From NCBI GenBank assembly GCA_018417955.1, contig JACTVC010000028.1, forward strand, positions 772,524 to 836,523: a DNA stretch of 64,000 nucleotides. Reading direction: 5' to 3'. Each line of letters opens with the position of its first letter. The stretch's first letter is position 1. Source of the DNA: Laccaria trichodermophora (lineage: Eukaryota; Basidiomycota; Agaricomycetes; Agaricales; Hydnangiaceae). Of this stretch, positions 36,747 through 47,770 are shown piece after piece. The translations under genes and the position numbers were made by a program. The notes beneath the pieces were generated by a model. The model was not told the DNA's origin, searched no databases, and was given only the letters and a program-made list of their open reading frames with translations.

Positions 36747-37261
36747 TTGCATGTCTCTAGACCATTCATCATTGTACTATACGCGCCATATGTATTCTTT
36801 GGACGATCACTTGCTGATTGTGGTTGTTGAAGCCAAACCAACGATATACACTGAAGAATCCGCAAAGGACTTTTATTTGGAGTTGACTGCCACCATGAGA
36901 GAGTTCGTAAAAGTACGACACTTTCTTCTTTTTTAAGAAGCCAACGCAAGATTGATCGAACTCTCCTGCTAAGAGCCCGACGTGGCATAATTCCTTTTGC
37001 TCTAGGAGTCGAACACGCGGGTGCATAAATAGGCATTGCATTTTGACCTAGGTACACGAATATACGATCGGTATACGCCCACAGTATCAAACGGTCATTC
37101 CTCTCGAAGCAATAATCTTCACTGAACGTTCGGCTTGCAAACTTCAAGTATTTCCCTGGATGTATTCTCCACTCGGATCGAAAAGAAATCATCACTTAGC
37201 CATAACCTGCGAGAAATGTATGGACAAGCAGAAAGGCGCTTCTTCGACCTAAAATATAGCC
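36747..37261. other. RTF2 3' flank
   Basis: No gene recognised. A 150-codon - strand ORF (36743-37195) overlaps it, has no motif and runs antisense into RTF2's last exon. Confidence 0.4.
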
Positions 37262-37590
37262 ATGTGCCTGAGGAAACGTCCCTTGGCATAAGCCTGGTCG
37301 CCGCTTGGGTGGCTCTGATCCGAAAATTGACGTGCCAGTAAGTACAGCGAGTTTATAAACGTGCTGTGTGTGAGTAGCTTTGAGGAGATAGAGGAGATAG
37401 ATGTTCAGTCGTTGGTCTTGTGATTGGACCTTTAGTCAAGTCAGCGAGACGTCATCCACACTGGCCAGGAGGACAAGAGCTACTAACTCAACAGCCCGTT
37501 GAATAACAGGATGAACTCCCGGATTCTCCACATTCTGATGTACATAAGTGCAACGATCTCTTGAATTCAACTTGAATTTGATCTCAACTC
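37262..37590 (-). pseudogene. Dynein heavy chain fragment 1
   Basis: A short, diverged copy of the sequence found again at 38395-38690 and 43075-43360. On the - strand it reads QNVENPGVHPVIQRAVEL, which corresponds to the segment after KFAELELxxLHLQQNVEI in the cytoplasmic dynein heavy chain tail, then quickly loses the frame. Only a few hundred bases are left. Confidence 0.55.
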
Positions 37591-37799
37591 AACAGCGAAT
37601 GAGAAAGAAGATGACCAGGGATGACTAAATACTATAAGGACTCGCATTAACACTGAAAATCGTACTGTCAACGCCAAACAGGAAGCAGGGACAGAAATAT
37701 TTAGAGCAGTGTAGCGAGGAACGAGGCTAGCGTATCGAAGCGTTAAATTTTGTCTTCGAGACAGAGTAGCATTTTCAGTGTGTAGTAGAGGCACCGAGC

Positions 37800-38970
37800 G
37801 ATCAATGTCCGCTGCATATGATAGCCACATCAGCCTTTACTCGAGGACACAGCGAGAGAAATGCAAGAAAGGTACTGCCTAACATCGGCATCCAATTCGA
37901 AACATCAACTTTCCGCCTTAACGACTTCAATATCAACCCAATATCACCCTCCTTAACCTCCTCCTCCTTCTCTATATCGATCCCCCCTCCCACCCCTCCT
38001 TCTCCCTCGAGGCCAACCATCGTTTGTGCGAGGAGACATTCGAAGGTGAGGTAAGGTGTATGCTAGCCAGTGGGATTTCAAGATCCGCAAAAGGACGTCG
38101 TCCAATGGAATTCTTCGACGAGGTCGTGGAGGAGAGGAGACTGTTTAGCGGAAAGTCTGAGTCATTGCTCGGTTGCACTTGTAAACTGCCAGAATCCATC
38201 AGCCTCATTTATCCCAAAGAAAAAGAAAAGAGACCCACCGACCGGTATCAACAATAAAACTAAAAGTCGCATGGAATTTCTTTGCATTCCTCAATGCATC
38301 CATGACCATCCTCTCCTCCTCGCTCCTCGACGGCGCCTCTATGCCCTCCAACGCCCATTCGAGGCTCAACCAAAAGTTGACCTCTTGCGAAGCCGTGCCG
38401 AGTGAAACGTCCCCCGTGAACTTGGTCACCACTTGGACGGCTTTAATCCTTGAGTTGATGTGCTAGTGGAAAGACTTGAGGAACGCGCTGTCGGCAGGAG
38501 CTTTGATGGGATGTGGGAGATGTTGTGTCATTGGCGTTGCGATTAAGCCTTCATTGAAGTCAGCGGGACGTCATCATCAGAGAAAGGGAGAACCCACCAA
38601 CTCAACAGTCCGTTGATTAATAGGATGAACAACCACATTTGTCTCGGAAATCTCCACATTCTGCTGTAAATGCAGAAGACTCAATTCGAGCTCTGCAAAT
38701 TTTTTCATCATCATCGGTATTCCCAACCTGGTTTCTCCACCTTTACTTCCCCCGCCTGCGTCTTTCCCTGCCCCTGCCCCAGTCTCTACAAACACGTTGA
38801 ACCATGGTTTAACACCGCAGCTTACCACAACGTGTCAAGACTTGTAGTCTCATCCCCACCAAAGAGATTGAGCAGATGGAGGTGCTTGAATGGCGGTACG
38901 ACCGGGTCGAGGTGCGTTGTTCGTTCTATGAGCGCGAGGGTTGTGATTTCATGAGGTGGTACGTGTGTGT
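37800..38970 (-). pseudogene. Dynein heavy chain N-terminal region, fragment 2
   Basis: Three coding-like pieces lie in order on the - strand. First (38.96-38.86 kb): TTHLDPVVPPFKHLHLLNLF GGDET. Second (38.82-38.58 kb): GVKPWFNVFVETG, an inserted Gly/Ala/Lys loop, then KKFAELELSLLHLQQNVEI and PINQRTVEL. Third (38.46-38.27 kb): VVTKFTGDVSLGTASQEVNF, WLSLEWALEGIE and MDALRNAKKFHATF. These match the start of the dynein heavy chain tail (DHC N1 region), part of the ~4,000-aa minus-end motor. Beyond them the sequence (38.2-37.8 kb) keeps only weak resemblance and mixed frames. The remaining ~3,700 residues are absent, so this is a fragment left by duplication or deletion. The parent gene is not in the window. 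Confidence 0.7.
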
Positions 38971-39439
38971 TTGGGTTCAGGCTCTGCGTCGTGTCTTTGT
39001 GGATATACTATGTATGGAACGACCCAACAGTCGCGAAGCACAGAGCTTTCCAAGCCCAGATACTTAATCCGAGGCGCGCATAGTCCCGCTTCCTCGTGAT
39101 GTCATAGACGATCCACACACTGGGTGCTTGAGGGCCAGAAAGTGCCTTGTTGGTTGCTGAAAATCGACCTTCCATGGTGAATTTTCACGCGGAATAGGGG
39201 CAGAGTGATGGAAGACCATTGGGGAGGACTTAAACCTCTTGAATGGAGGCTCTCCGGTGCTCTGGCGACGAGGTATGAGAGACAGAAGCGGAATGAGACG
39301 AAAAGTGACTGGATGCAAGTGAAGGATCCGATCAGGCTGACAAATTGCAATAAGCGCCCTCTAAGCCCAACCGCGCTTATATGCCAGGGCATCGTTCTTT
39401 CCGTATTCTCACCAGCCATCGATGGATGAACCACCTTCA
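38971..39439. other. 5' flank of dynein fragment 2
   Basis: Aligns closely with 43645-44113, so it belongs to the repeated block. A 112-codon - strand ORF (39102-39440) has no motif and is not open in the other copy. Confidence 0.5.
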
Positions 39440-39527
39440 CAATTGCTCAAGTCAAGGATTCCCAGAAAGACCACCCTCGTTGACCCGTGAGAATCTTTTG
39501 TATATCTATTGCAGTTTGAACACCATC

Positions 39528-40833
39528 ATGATCATCCCCTTTGCAGACCCAAAAGTTACCTGGAACACATTCGCGACGCTCATTGTCCTCTTCGAAAGGG
39601 AATCATATGTTATTATCGACACAACACGATATTCGAGCACAACATCCATTCCTCTGGAAAACATGAGGTTGGTTCACATGTCACTCAGTGAGAAAGTCGT
39701 ATACTACTAAGTATGCTTTCAAGCCACGAATCATTGTCCCGGAACATCCGTCACGGTCTTTAAAAAGAATGTCGTTTGTCCCCATCAAAGGCAATCGGAT
39801 CCTACTACTCGCAAAGTACTGGGACTGGGCCTTGCACCAGGATATCAAGTCAAGCTATCTACACCTATCAATCCACAAAATCCGCTCCGATCTTCGTGTT
39901 GGTTCTACTCTGTGGTTTTTCGACGGTAGCGTTGATGGTCGCTTCGATATTCGTCATTTGGAGCTGATAAAATCCCCCGAAAATGAATTGGGAATTACTT
40001 TTTGGGTTCGATTTGACGACCATTGGAAGCTGTTCAACATGTCTACTTCTCAAACTGACACCTCGAATAATTTTCCTCTAATTGAGTTGGGGAGAATTGA
40101 TTTTGATCTAAAGTTGAAGTCGAAGCCGGAGTACAATGAGAGTCTCGGTTTGTCCAAAATTTCATGCAGTTGTGGTGTTGAACCTGCTCTGATATTCTTC
40201 AAGTCATACTATCCCCTGACATGCACATTCTCCTAAACGTGGATTTGGAGGAGTTTCGACACAATGAAACGATTGACATTCACTATTTGGATTCTGGTGG
40301 TTCAAGTTTTTCCTTCATCACCCGCCTGTCTATTCCCGTCGCAGAAACAGATTCTTCACCAGAATTTACATTTTCTGCCGATGGGTCCAAGTTTGCTGTG
40401 GCTATGGAGCACGACGGCGTGTTTGTTTGGGATATTCGAATCAAAGTTCCTTTATGGACATTCATGGAAATCCCCTCGCACTACCCTCGAGGATACGACC
40501 GATATCCTCAATTTAGTGGTGGAAATTTAGGAAAAGAAATTCTGGTATTTGTGGAGGTACGTCTTAGGTTCACATTCTGATATCCCTACCTCTCAAATAA
40601 GTGGTCTGAATCCTCAGCCCGATCATGATTTCTGTACAACAATTCGTGTGATTGGTGCAACATCGTTTGAGATGGAAGAAAAGCTTTGCATAAAGTCAGG
40701 CGGCAATACAGTGAGCGCACTTTTCTTCAATCCAAGTGGGGGAACTCTGTATGCTGAACTTGGTGGAACAATTTACGAGTGGGACCTGCAGAAAAATGAG
40801 CCTGGTCCCAAATGGTGGATTGGGGAGGAGTAG
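39528..40833 (+). CDS. WD40-like family protein, copy B
   Basis: Exons ~39528-39671, 39724-40147, 40204-40556 and 40618-40833 can be joined in frame. They give a protein with FATLIVLFERESYVIIDTTR, PRIIVPEHPSRSLKRMSFVP, IKGNRILLLAKYWDW, VILSPDMHILLNVDL, FTFSADGSKFAVAMEHDGVF, VWDIRIKVPLWTF, IRVIGATSFEMEEKL, LFFNPSGGTLYAEL and YEWDLQKNEPGPKWWIGEE. The repeated 'SADGSKFAVA...VWDI' and 'FxPSGGTLYAEL...EWDL' strands are WD-type blades of a beta propeller; the C-terminal WWIGEE is shared by all copies. The first Met is uncertain because an open frame extends upstream to ~39440. It is the best preserved of three copies and may be functional. No catalytic motif; function unknown. Confidence 0.6.
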
Positions 40834-40879
40834 GATGTCTGCCTCAACAAAAATACTTTTTATCATGCTGTTTGTAGTT

Positions 40880-41700
40880 CATTGAAACAAGTAACCAGTG
40901 TTCAAGCAAAAGAAGTTTGAAGGAGAAGAGACCGAAATTGTGTTGACCTTGGCTTAGGTATCAGGAAATGAAACAATGAACACCCAAGATCACGCGAACA
41001 AAGTCTGTGAATAGTGCCAGTGTGATGAACATTTGCTCCAGAAGAAGGAGAGGAATCCCGCTGCATTGAATGCATAAAAACCCGTCGCAGCGGATGATAT
41101 CGCAGGCGCAGGTATGATGCGAGGACGACAAGGCAGATCGAGGCTGCCGAAGTCCATAAGAGGTGAGCGCACACCTCAAGTAGTTACCACTGAGTGTACC
41201 AACAGGGTCCAGTTCTTGAACCCTTCTTGAAATTTGTCGGGGAAGTCATTTGTGGCATCTTTATAACATTGCAAAGTTTTGGAAGTTAGCCAGAGTTCAA
41301 TTAACTTAGGCGTAGTTTTCAGGATTATGCGCACCAAGCAAGCGCCCGTGCTTGTCAGATTTACGGCCAGATATATTAGCGCTGACCTAAACCAAGAAGC
41401 CCTACACACGAACAAATGCGCGATCCCGTACGCACAGATCCCTCAGCCGTCATCAAATGCACGTCCCACCCACCTTCCCAGCGCCAATTTTTGGAAGTGT
41501 TCACGATGTAGGTGCTGGTTGAGGAGGGAAAAGTCCTGTATCCCAAAAGGTTTCCCGCCGCCCGTCGTCGTCCTTCCAGAAGCGACAAGGGAGTCTAGCT
41601 TTGCCTATAGACCAATAGCGTCGTCAACCCCAAAGTCACAAGCAATGGACGAAGACGCGCTTCCTCCTGATCCGATATTTGTGTTCATCTAAACTAGTCA
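40880..41700. repeat. Repeated segment X, copy 2 (3' of WD40-like copy B)
   Basis: From ACCAGTGTTCAAGCAAAAG onward this matches the flank of WD40-like copy C, except that copy C is split there by a 4.3-kb transposon. The match resumes at 51885 and runs to ~52932. In between, a - strand frame (GVRSPLMDFGSLDLPCRPR in this copy, GVHSSLIDFGGLDLPCRPR in the other) is kept, with a 3-nt indel, so an unknown short exon is possible. Confidence 0.6.
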
Positions 41701-42106
41701 TCTCTGTGGTGACGTTAGGACGAATTCCAGGAAGCGAAAGCGAATCGCCAGAGGGATCCCCACCGTCTTGTTTGGAGGCGGGTATTGGCAATCTCGAAAA
41801 GGGGGCAGGAATGGAGTTGGAAGAAGAGGTGCAAGTGGGGAAGACGATGTTGCTGGCAAGGTTCTGTTCATGTTTTAAAGACGTTGGGCAGTCCCATCCA
41901 TATAGTTTGGTAGGCAACATTGAGCGCGATAACGTGGACGTCACAGCGGAGGCGGAATTGGATATCGGAATGGAAAGGAGGTGGCAAGCGGGGGGCAAAC
42001 ACATCGTGCTTGGGTTTGTGTTGTTCGTTGGTAAGTATCACATTGGTGAGGGAAAAAGCCCTCGAATATACACGATGACGAACGGGCGAATCGACACACA
42101 CCGTCA

Positions 42107-42296
42107 GCTTCTGGGTGCTGTGGTAGGTATGTTGTCGGGAATGAATGGTCCACCTCGTAGCAAATCAGCCTCGTAGTTTATATGCATGGCCTGTAGACCT
42201 CCGCAACTTGGGAGTAAAGACTTCTGATAACTAGAGTCAGGTTGAAGCCCGAAGAAGGCAGTAAGGGAGGAGCTTACCAGCGCGACTTTGAGAGAA
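42107..42296 (-). pseudogene. MED21 last-exon pseudogene
   Basis: The sequence repeats the MED21 intron 4 and last exon. A donor-like GGTAAGCTCC is followed by an intron-like stretch and YSQVAEV, which in MED21 reads HSQVAEVLQAML. A deletion then puts the frame out (the VLQAM stretch becomes a different frame), and the terminal Pro/Thr region remains only as DNA similarity. The upstream four exons of MED21 and all of RTF2 are missing: at ~42296 the sequence jumps directly into the dynein fragment flank. Confidence 0.65.
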
Positions 42297-43640
42297 CCCC
42301 AAACATCTCACTCGCACTGCGCGCCGTACCATGTCTATCGCAAAGCCTTGCAATGGCCTGGTTCTAGGCACACGCACTCGCTATACACATTTCCAGCTGT
42401 TCCTTATCTCGGTGTCTGCGTATAATACCCACGTCAGCCTTTACTCAAACACACGACAAAAGAAGTGAAAGAAAAGGACTGACCAACACTAACATCCAGG
42501 GGATAATGTTTCGCTCAACGACCTGATAACCCTCCTTTAACCTCCTCCACATTCATACCCCCTCCAACCCCTCCTTCTCCTCCAAGTCCAACCGTCTTTT
42601 GTGCGAGGAGACGTTTGAAGGTGGGTAAGGTGTGCATGCAAGCCAGTGAGATGTTAAGATTGGCAGAAGGATGTCGTCCAATGAGATTCTTTGACGAGTG
42701 GGAGAGCGTGACGAATTGGGTAAGAGGGCAGTTCAAGTTTTCGTTTTGGATGAGCGTTAGTTATTCGTGCACCTTGTCGAGGTCGTGGAGGAGAGGAGAT
42801 TGTCGTTAGCGGCGGAATAGACGGTTGTACTTATGGACTGCCGATACCCATCAGCCTCATTTATCTCAAAGAAAAAGAAGACAGACCCACCGAGAGTTGT
42901 AGCATCCTACAACCCGGCATCTGTGATCAAAATAACAGTCGCGTGAATTCTCTTTGCATTCCTCGATACATCCATGGCCGCCCTAACCTCCCCGCTCCTC
43001 AACTGCGCCTCCATGCCTTCCAACGCCCATTCAAGGCTCAACCAAAAATTGACCTCTTGCGATGCCGTGTCGGAGGAAACGTTCCTTGTGAGCTTGGTCG
43101 CCGCTTGTATAGCTTTGATCCAAGAATTGACGTGTGATTGGAGAGAGTTTAGAGCGTGCTGTAAGTGAGTAGCTTTGACCGGATGTGGGAGATGTTGGGT
43201 CGTTGGCCTTGCGATTGGGCCTTATTAAAGTGTTAGTGGGTTTCGGTCGCTGTACAAAAAAAACGCACAAACTCAACGGTCCGTTAGATAACGGGATGAA
43301 CGACGAAACTCGTCTTCCGAATCTTCACATTCTTTTGTGAGCGCAACGATCTCAACTCGAGCTCTGCAAACTTTTGCATCGTCATCGGTTAACCTCTCCA
43401 CCTCCACCTTCCCCACCTGCGTCTTTCCTTGCCCCTGCCCTAGTCTCTACAAACGCGCTAAACCATGGTTGAACACCACAGCTTACCACGACGTGTCAAG
43501 ACTCAGTACTCAGTACTCAAGACTTGTATCGCGTCTCGTCCCCACCAAAGAGATTGAGCAGATGGAGGTGCTTAGATGGCAGTCCGACCGGGTCGAGGTG
43601 CGTTGTTCATTCTATGAGCGCCCGGGTTGTGATATGTGTC
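42297..43640 (-). pseudogene. Dynein heavy chain fragment 3
   Basis: Second large copy of the dynein 5' region. It repeats the exon that carries HLHLLNLFGGDET (near 43.55 kb), the KFAELEL stretch (43.37 kb) and the region that in fragment 2 reads TASQEVNFWLSLEWALEG (43.1-42.95 kb). Here the frames are broken. There is a stop in the 'HPVIxRTVE' stretch (HPVI followed by TAA), and the Gly/Lys loop shifts frame. An ~85-bp block (42.69-42.78 kb) is present here but not in fragment 2. Confidence 0.6.
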
Positions 43641-44113
43641 GGGTGTGATTCATGATGTGGTATGTGTGTCGTGTCTTTGTGGATATATGTATGGAACGAC
43701 CCAACAGTCGCGGAGCACAGAGCTTTTTGTGCCCAGACAATCCGAGGCGCGCAAAGTACCTCTTCCTCGGGACGTCATATACGAACCACGCACTGGGTGC
43801 TTGAGGGCCAGGAAGTGCCTTCGACCTTTCGCGGTGGAAAGAGGGACAGAGATGGAAGATCATCGTAGAGGGCCTTTAACCTCTTGAATGAGTGGATGAA
43901 GGGGCTCGGACACTTAGGCGGCGAGTAATGAGAAAGACAGAAGCGGAATGAGACGAAAAGGGACTGGGTGCGATTGACGATAATTACCAGGAGACAGTTG
44001 TCGGAGAAATATGTTCCAGCCCAAAAAGGTACATGTTGCGATAGGCGCCCTCTAAGCACGGCCGCGCTTATATGCCAGAGCATCGTTCTTCCGTATTCTC
44101 ACCAGCCATCCAC
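43641..44113. other. Flank of dynein fragment 3, matching 38971-39410
   Basis: Shares GCGCCCTCTAAGC, CGCGCTTATATGCCAG and CATCGTTCTT..CCGTATTCTC with the first block. The alignment stops at 44122, where transposon 1 begins, and resumes at 46111. Confidence 0.6.
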
Positions 44114-44122
44114 GGATGAACC

Positions 44123-46110
44123 CCAGTGAAAATGAAGGAAAACCAAACCGAACCATACTGAGCTAATTATAAGCAACACAACGTCATCGATCCAAATCGA
44201 GCTGGACCCTTCTCGCGCTCGACACGATTGAAGGAAATCCATCCCCACTACTCGTCAAATTCCTCTGCAACAGTATGAAACCCCATGAGTCCTGTTGTGT
44301 AGACGCACTCCTGAGAAATTTGCCCGACGAATGTGCTCCGTTGCGCACGCCGCAAACCGACTCCCCAACCCCACACCAAATCACAACACGTGCATGCCTC
44401 AGCACTTTTTCTTTATTACTCCCATCTCGCTCCAACCTGCCGCAGCCTCTCCGTCGCCCTCCTCTTCCCCACCACATTACTATCTCGCGCCGTCTCCATG
44501 ATACTTCCACCAAACGATCTCCCGGCCAGCCGGCGTTGGTCACCTCTCTGGCTTCAGTCGCTCTAAGATGTAGACTCTCGCATCGTTAAGGGAGAAGACC
44601 ACAGGTCGTCGATGGGTATTTCGACGGTTGTATGCGGTCTTCCATGTGACGGCATTTGTGCTAGGATCTAGTAAGAACCCCCTTTGCATTGGTGAAGAAT
44701 CTAAGTTGATTATATGCGACGTACGTGCGCCGTTCAGTCACAGGGCTATGCACGCTTGGTGGCCTTTGGTTTACAGTACACATCCCGGGTAAAGACAGTT
44801 GTTTTTAAAAGGTAGGGACCCTCATTCTGTTTAATTCTTTGGTGTATGCTGACTATATGCGTCGAAATTTAGCTTCAGCGCCCCGCCTTGCAACACATGC
44901 AGTCAAGTCGAAGGAGAAGTATGAGGGGAAGGCATCTGAAGCTGAGATTTCTGAGATATGGGAGAAAGTGAGTCCGTCATTCTGGGGCATACGCGGTTTG
45001 CTCACTCCACATTCCATCCAACACCTTCTCGGTAATCAGACCTCTGATTAAGTGACGAAAGCCACGGCAAGAAATCATCTCATGCGAAGACGGCACGAGA
45101 AATTTGAGAACAAGGCAGACAAGGCCACGAGAAATGGTACGTATGTTTTCGGATTCTCGGAAGCATGATGACTGACGTTATAACAAAGCGGCATAACGAC
45201 CAGTCGTTTCTGCTAGCTGGCATTGGCACCTGCAAATGTGGTTCGTGAAGTGTAACGTTGTTGATTTTTTCGTTGTCAGCGCTGTTTATTTTTATTTCCA
45301 GAATTCTTTACTTTACGACGTCCCTTCAACATGACAAATTCATTATTGCCGCCGCCTCAAATCGCGCTTGAGAATTTCAGCAATAGCGCTGGAGAAAGAC
45401 AAGAAAGGAATGGGAAGTAACATAGGCGGGTTGGTGCCGGGACCAAAAAATAAACAGTACGTTCCATCATTTCGAACGATATTTTCTCATAACTCCGGTT
45501 TACGTAGCAGCACGCATCGTACTTGGTCCTTAAGCAAGGTCCGTTTTCTCATCAACACTCCCCGCTCTCTGGTCGCCTCGCTCAGGCCGGTGACTGTTTT
45601 AGTATGTCACTTCAACTGCTCACACTTAAATTTCTCACTGACTGTGTTTTTCAAGCACCTGACATGTCGTAGAACCCAAGTAGAACCCGCGTCTTGTGGC
45701 AAGTCGTCTTTTTTTTTGCCTTTTCTGTTCTTTTCTGACTTGGCGGTTTCAGTTGCGCCGTTCAATTTGGCTCGCTTAGATCTCCGGCGCACTCTATGCC
45801 GCTCCTCGCCATTCTCAGTCACTTTTGCTCAACGGCCAAGTCTTGGAACGGATTCTCAAGGTCTCGGTTTTGCTCGATTCCATTCAATATGCTCAGACAC
45901 TTCGTTTCTGTCTGGATCGATGTGGTTTGGTCGCATTGTCCACCATCAGTTTGCTCTCGCTAGATTAGATTTGGTTTCGGTTAGATAGCTCTCGATGTAG
46001 CTGGGTTTGAAATCTAGCCAGACTTGTAAAAGTCTCTATCGTCGAACCACATCTAAATCATTAGATTTGACTCGACGTGGTTCGACCCCCTTAGCCCTCA
46101 TTTTCACTGG
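44123..46110. mobile_element. DNA transposon 1, 1,988 bp, 9-bp target duplication
   Basis: The repeated block gives the empty site: around 39415-39430 the sequence reads ...CCATCGATGGATGAACCACCTTC without interruption. Here GGATGAACC occurs at 44114-44122 and again at 46111-46119, with 1,988 bp between. The element's ends are inverted: left CCAGTGAAAATGAAGG, right (reverse complement) CCAGTGAAAATGAGGG, i.e. a ~16-bp terminal inverted repeat with one mismatch. A 9-bp duplication with short inverted ends is most typical of Mutator-like elements. No transposase motif is seen in the ORFs inside (largest 45368-45988, 206 codons, low plausibility). Two small frames (KSKEKYEGKASEAEISEIWE at 44.9 kb and LMRRRHEKFENKADKATRN at 45.1 kb) look protein-like and could be captured host exons. 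Non-autonomous, in my judgement. Confidence 0.75.
46041..46086. repeat. Inverted repeat (hairpin) near right end of transposon 1
   Basis: GTCGAACCAC (46041-46050) is the exact reverse complement of GTGGTTCGAC (46077-46086). Between them AAATC and GATTT form an inner pair around a 4-base centre ATTA. The hairpin lies 24 bp inside the right end of the element. Confidence 0.7.
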
Positions 46111-46129
46111 GGATGAACCACCTTCACCA

Positions 46130-47490
46130 TTGCTAAGGTCAAGGATTCCCAGAAAGACCGTTGTTCTGGACCCGTGAGAATCTTTTGTATATCTACTGAA
46201 ATTTTGAATTCACTTTGCAGCCAATTTGCAGCGAGGGATTTATCATTTTCGACTCTCATTGTCCTCTTCGAAAGGGGATCATTTGTTATCGCCGGAACCA
46301 CACGATATTCGAGCACAACATCCATTCCTCTGGAAAACATGAGGTTTGATTCACATGTCGCTCACTGAGAAAGTCGTATCCAACTAACTCTGCTTTCAAG
46401 CCACGAATCATTGTACCGAAATATCCGTCGCGGTATTTGAAGGGAATGTCCTTCGTCCCCATCAAAGGCAATCGGATCCTACTCTTCGCAAAGTACTCCG
46501 ACGGAATGTGGACAGATTCTGAGCACTATCTACACCTATCAATCCACGAAATCCGCTCCGATCATCGTGTTGGTCCTGCTCTGTGGTCTTTCAATGGTAG
46601 CATTGATGGTCGCTTTGATCTTCGTCATTTGGAGCTGATAAAATCCACCGAAAATGAATTGGGAATCACTTTTTGGGCGCGATTTGATGACCATTGGAAG
46701 CTGTTCGACATCTCTACTACTGAGACTGACCCCTTGAATAATTTTCCTCTAATTGAGTCGGGGAGAGTAGATTTTGATCTAAAGTTCAAGTCGAAGTTCG
46801 TGAGTCTCGGTTTGTCCAAAATTTTCATTCAGTTGTGTTGAACCTGCTCTCATGTTCTCCAAGTCATACTATCCCCTGACAAGCACATTCTCCTAAATGT
46901 GGATATGAAAGGCAGACGACACAACGAAACGATTGACACTCACTATTTGGATCCTGGTGGTACAAAATTCTCCTTCATTACCCGCCTGTCTATTCCCGTC
47001 ACAGAAACAGATTCTTCACCAGAATTTGCAATTTCTGCCGATGGGTCCAAGTTTGCTATGACTATGGGTCCTGGCATGTCTGTTTGGGATATCCGAAGCA
47101 AAGTTCCTTTACAGACATTCACAGAGCTCCCATGGCCCAACCACATTTTCCGGCCTCGGCAATTCCTCCAATTTAGCAGTGGAAATTTAGGAAAAGAAAT
47201 TCTGGTATTTGTAGAGGTATGTCTGATGTTCACATTCTGATATCCCTACCTCTCAAATAGGTGGTCTAAACTTTTAGCATGCTTCAGACTCTGAAATCAT
47301 TCATGTGATCGATGCAACGTCATTTGACATGGGAGAAAGGCTTATCTTAAAGAATGAGCACAGTGATTGGTTTAGCCTTTTCTTTGATCCACACTGGGGA
47401 ACTCTGTATGCTGAACTCAAGGGGACAATTTATGAGTGGGACCTGCAGAAAAAAGAGCCAGGTCCTGAATGGTGGATTGGGGAGGAGTAG
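46130..47490 (+). CDS. WD40-like family protein, copy C (probably damaged)
   Basis: Close copy of copy B. It keeps STLIVLFERGSFVIAGTTRY, GMSFVPIKGNRILLFAKYS, ALWSFNGSIDGRFDLRHLEL, an intron (donor near 46809, acceptor near 46863) leading to VILSPDKHILLNVDM, FAISADGSKFAMTMGPGMSV, WDIRSKVPLQTF, a second intron to HASDSEIIHVIDATSF, and WGTLYAELKGTIYEWDL with the common end WWIGEE. Its first intron is doubtful: where copy B has an in-phase donor (AGGTTG|GTTCAC), this copy has AGGTTTGATTC, and no in-phase donor is left. The N-terminal exon is therefore probably cut off, or another start is used. Transposon 1 sits 20 bp upstream of the conserved flank and may have removed the promoter. Confidence 0.5.
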
Positions 47491-47659
47491 GATGTCCAGC
47501 TCAACCAGAATACTTTTTATCATGCTGTTTGTAGTTTGTTGAAATGAGTAACCAGTGTTCAAGCAAAAGAAGTTTGAAGGAGGAGTTTGACGGCCGTCTG
47601 TGGACAAAACTTGCTTTTTTTTTCTACCTACATACTTTTCATGAAATAAAGCTGGTAAT

Positions 47660-47770
47660 TGTCAAAGATAGCCAAAGATTGTTGAAGATTGTCAAAGATT
47701 GTTCCATTACAGAAACATGTAAAGGAAGAAAGTCAAACAATCTTCAACAATCTTTCAATTACAGTTAGGC
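47660..47770. repeat. Left subterminal repeat array of transposon 2
   Basis: AAAGATTGTTGAAGATTGTCAAAGATTGTT is a run of overlapping AAGATTGTT/GTCAAAGATT units, followed by inverted copies (CAACAATCTTCAACAATCTTT) about 50 bp on. Further copies occur at 48110-48190. Such arrays often bind the transposase. Confidence 0.65.

Noticed and set aside
36743..37195. 150-codon - strand ORF 3' of RTF2
   Set aside because: No motif, overlaps the RTF2 last exon antisense, no splice partners.
45368..45988. 206-codon ORF inside transposon 1
   Set aside because: No transposase motif, odd composition (Arg/Ser/Phe-rich), overlaps a plausible frame on the other strand; likely accidental.
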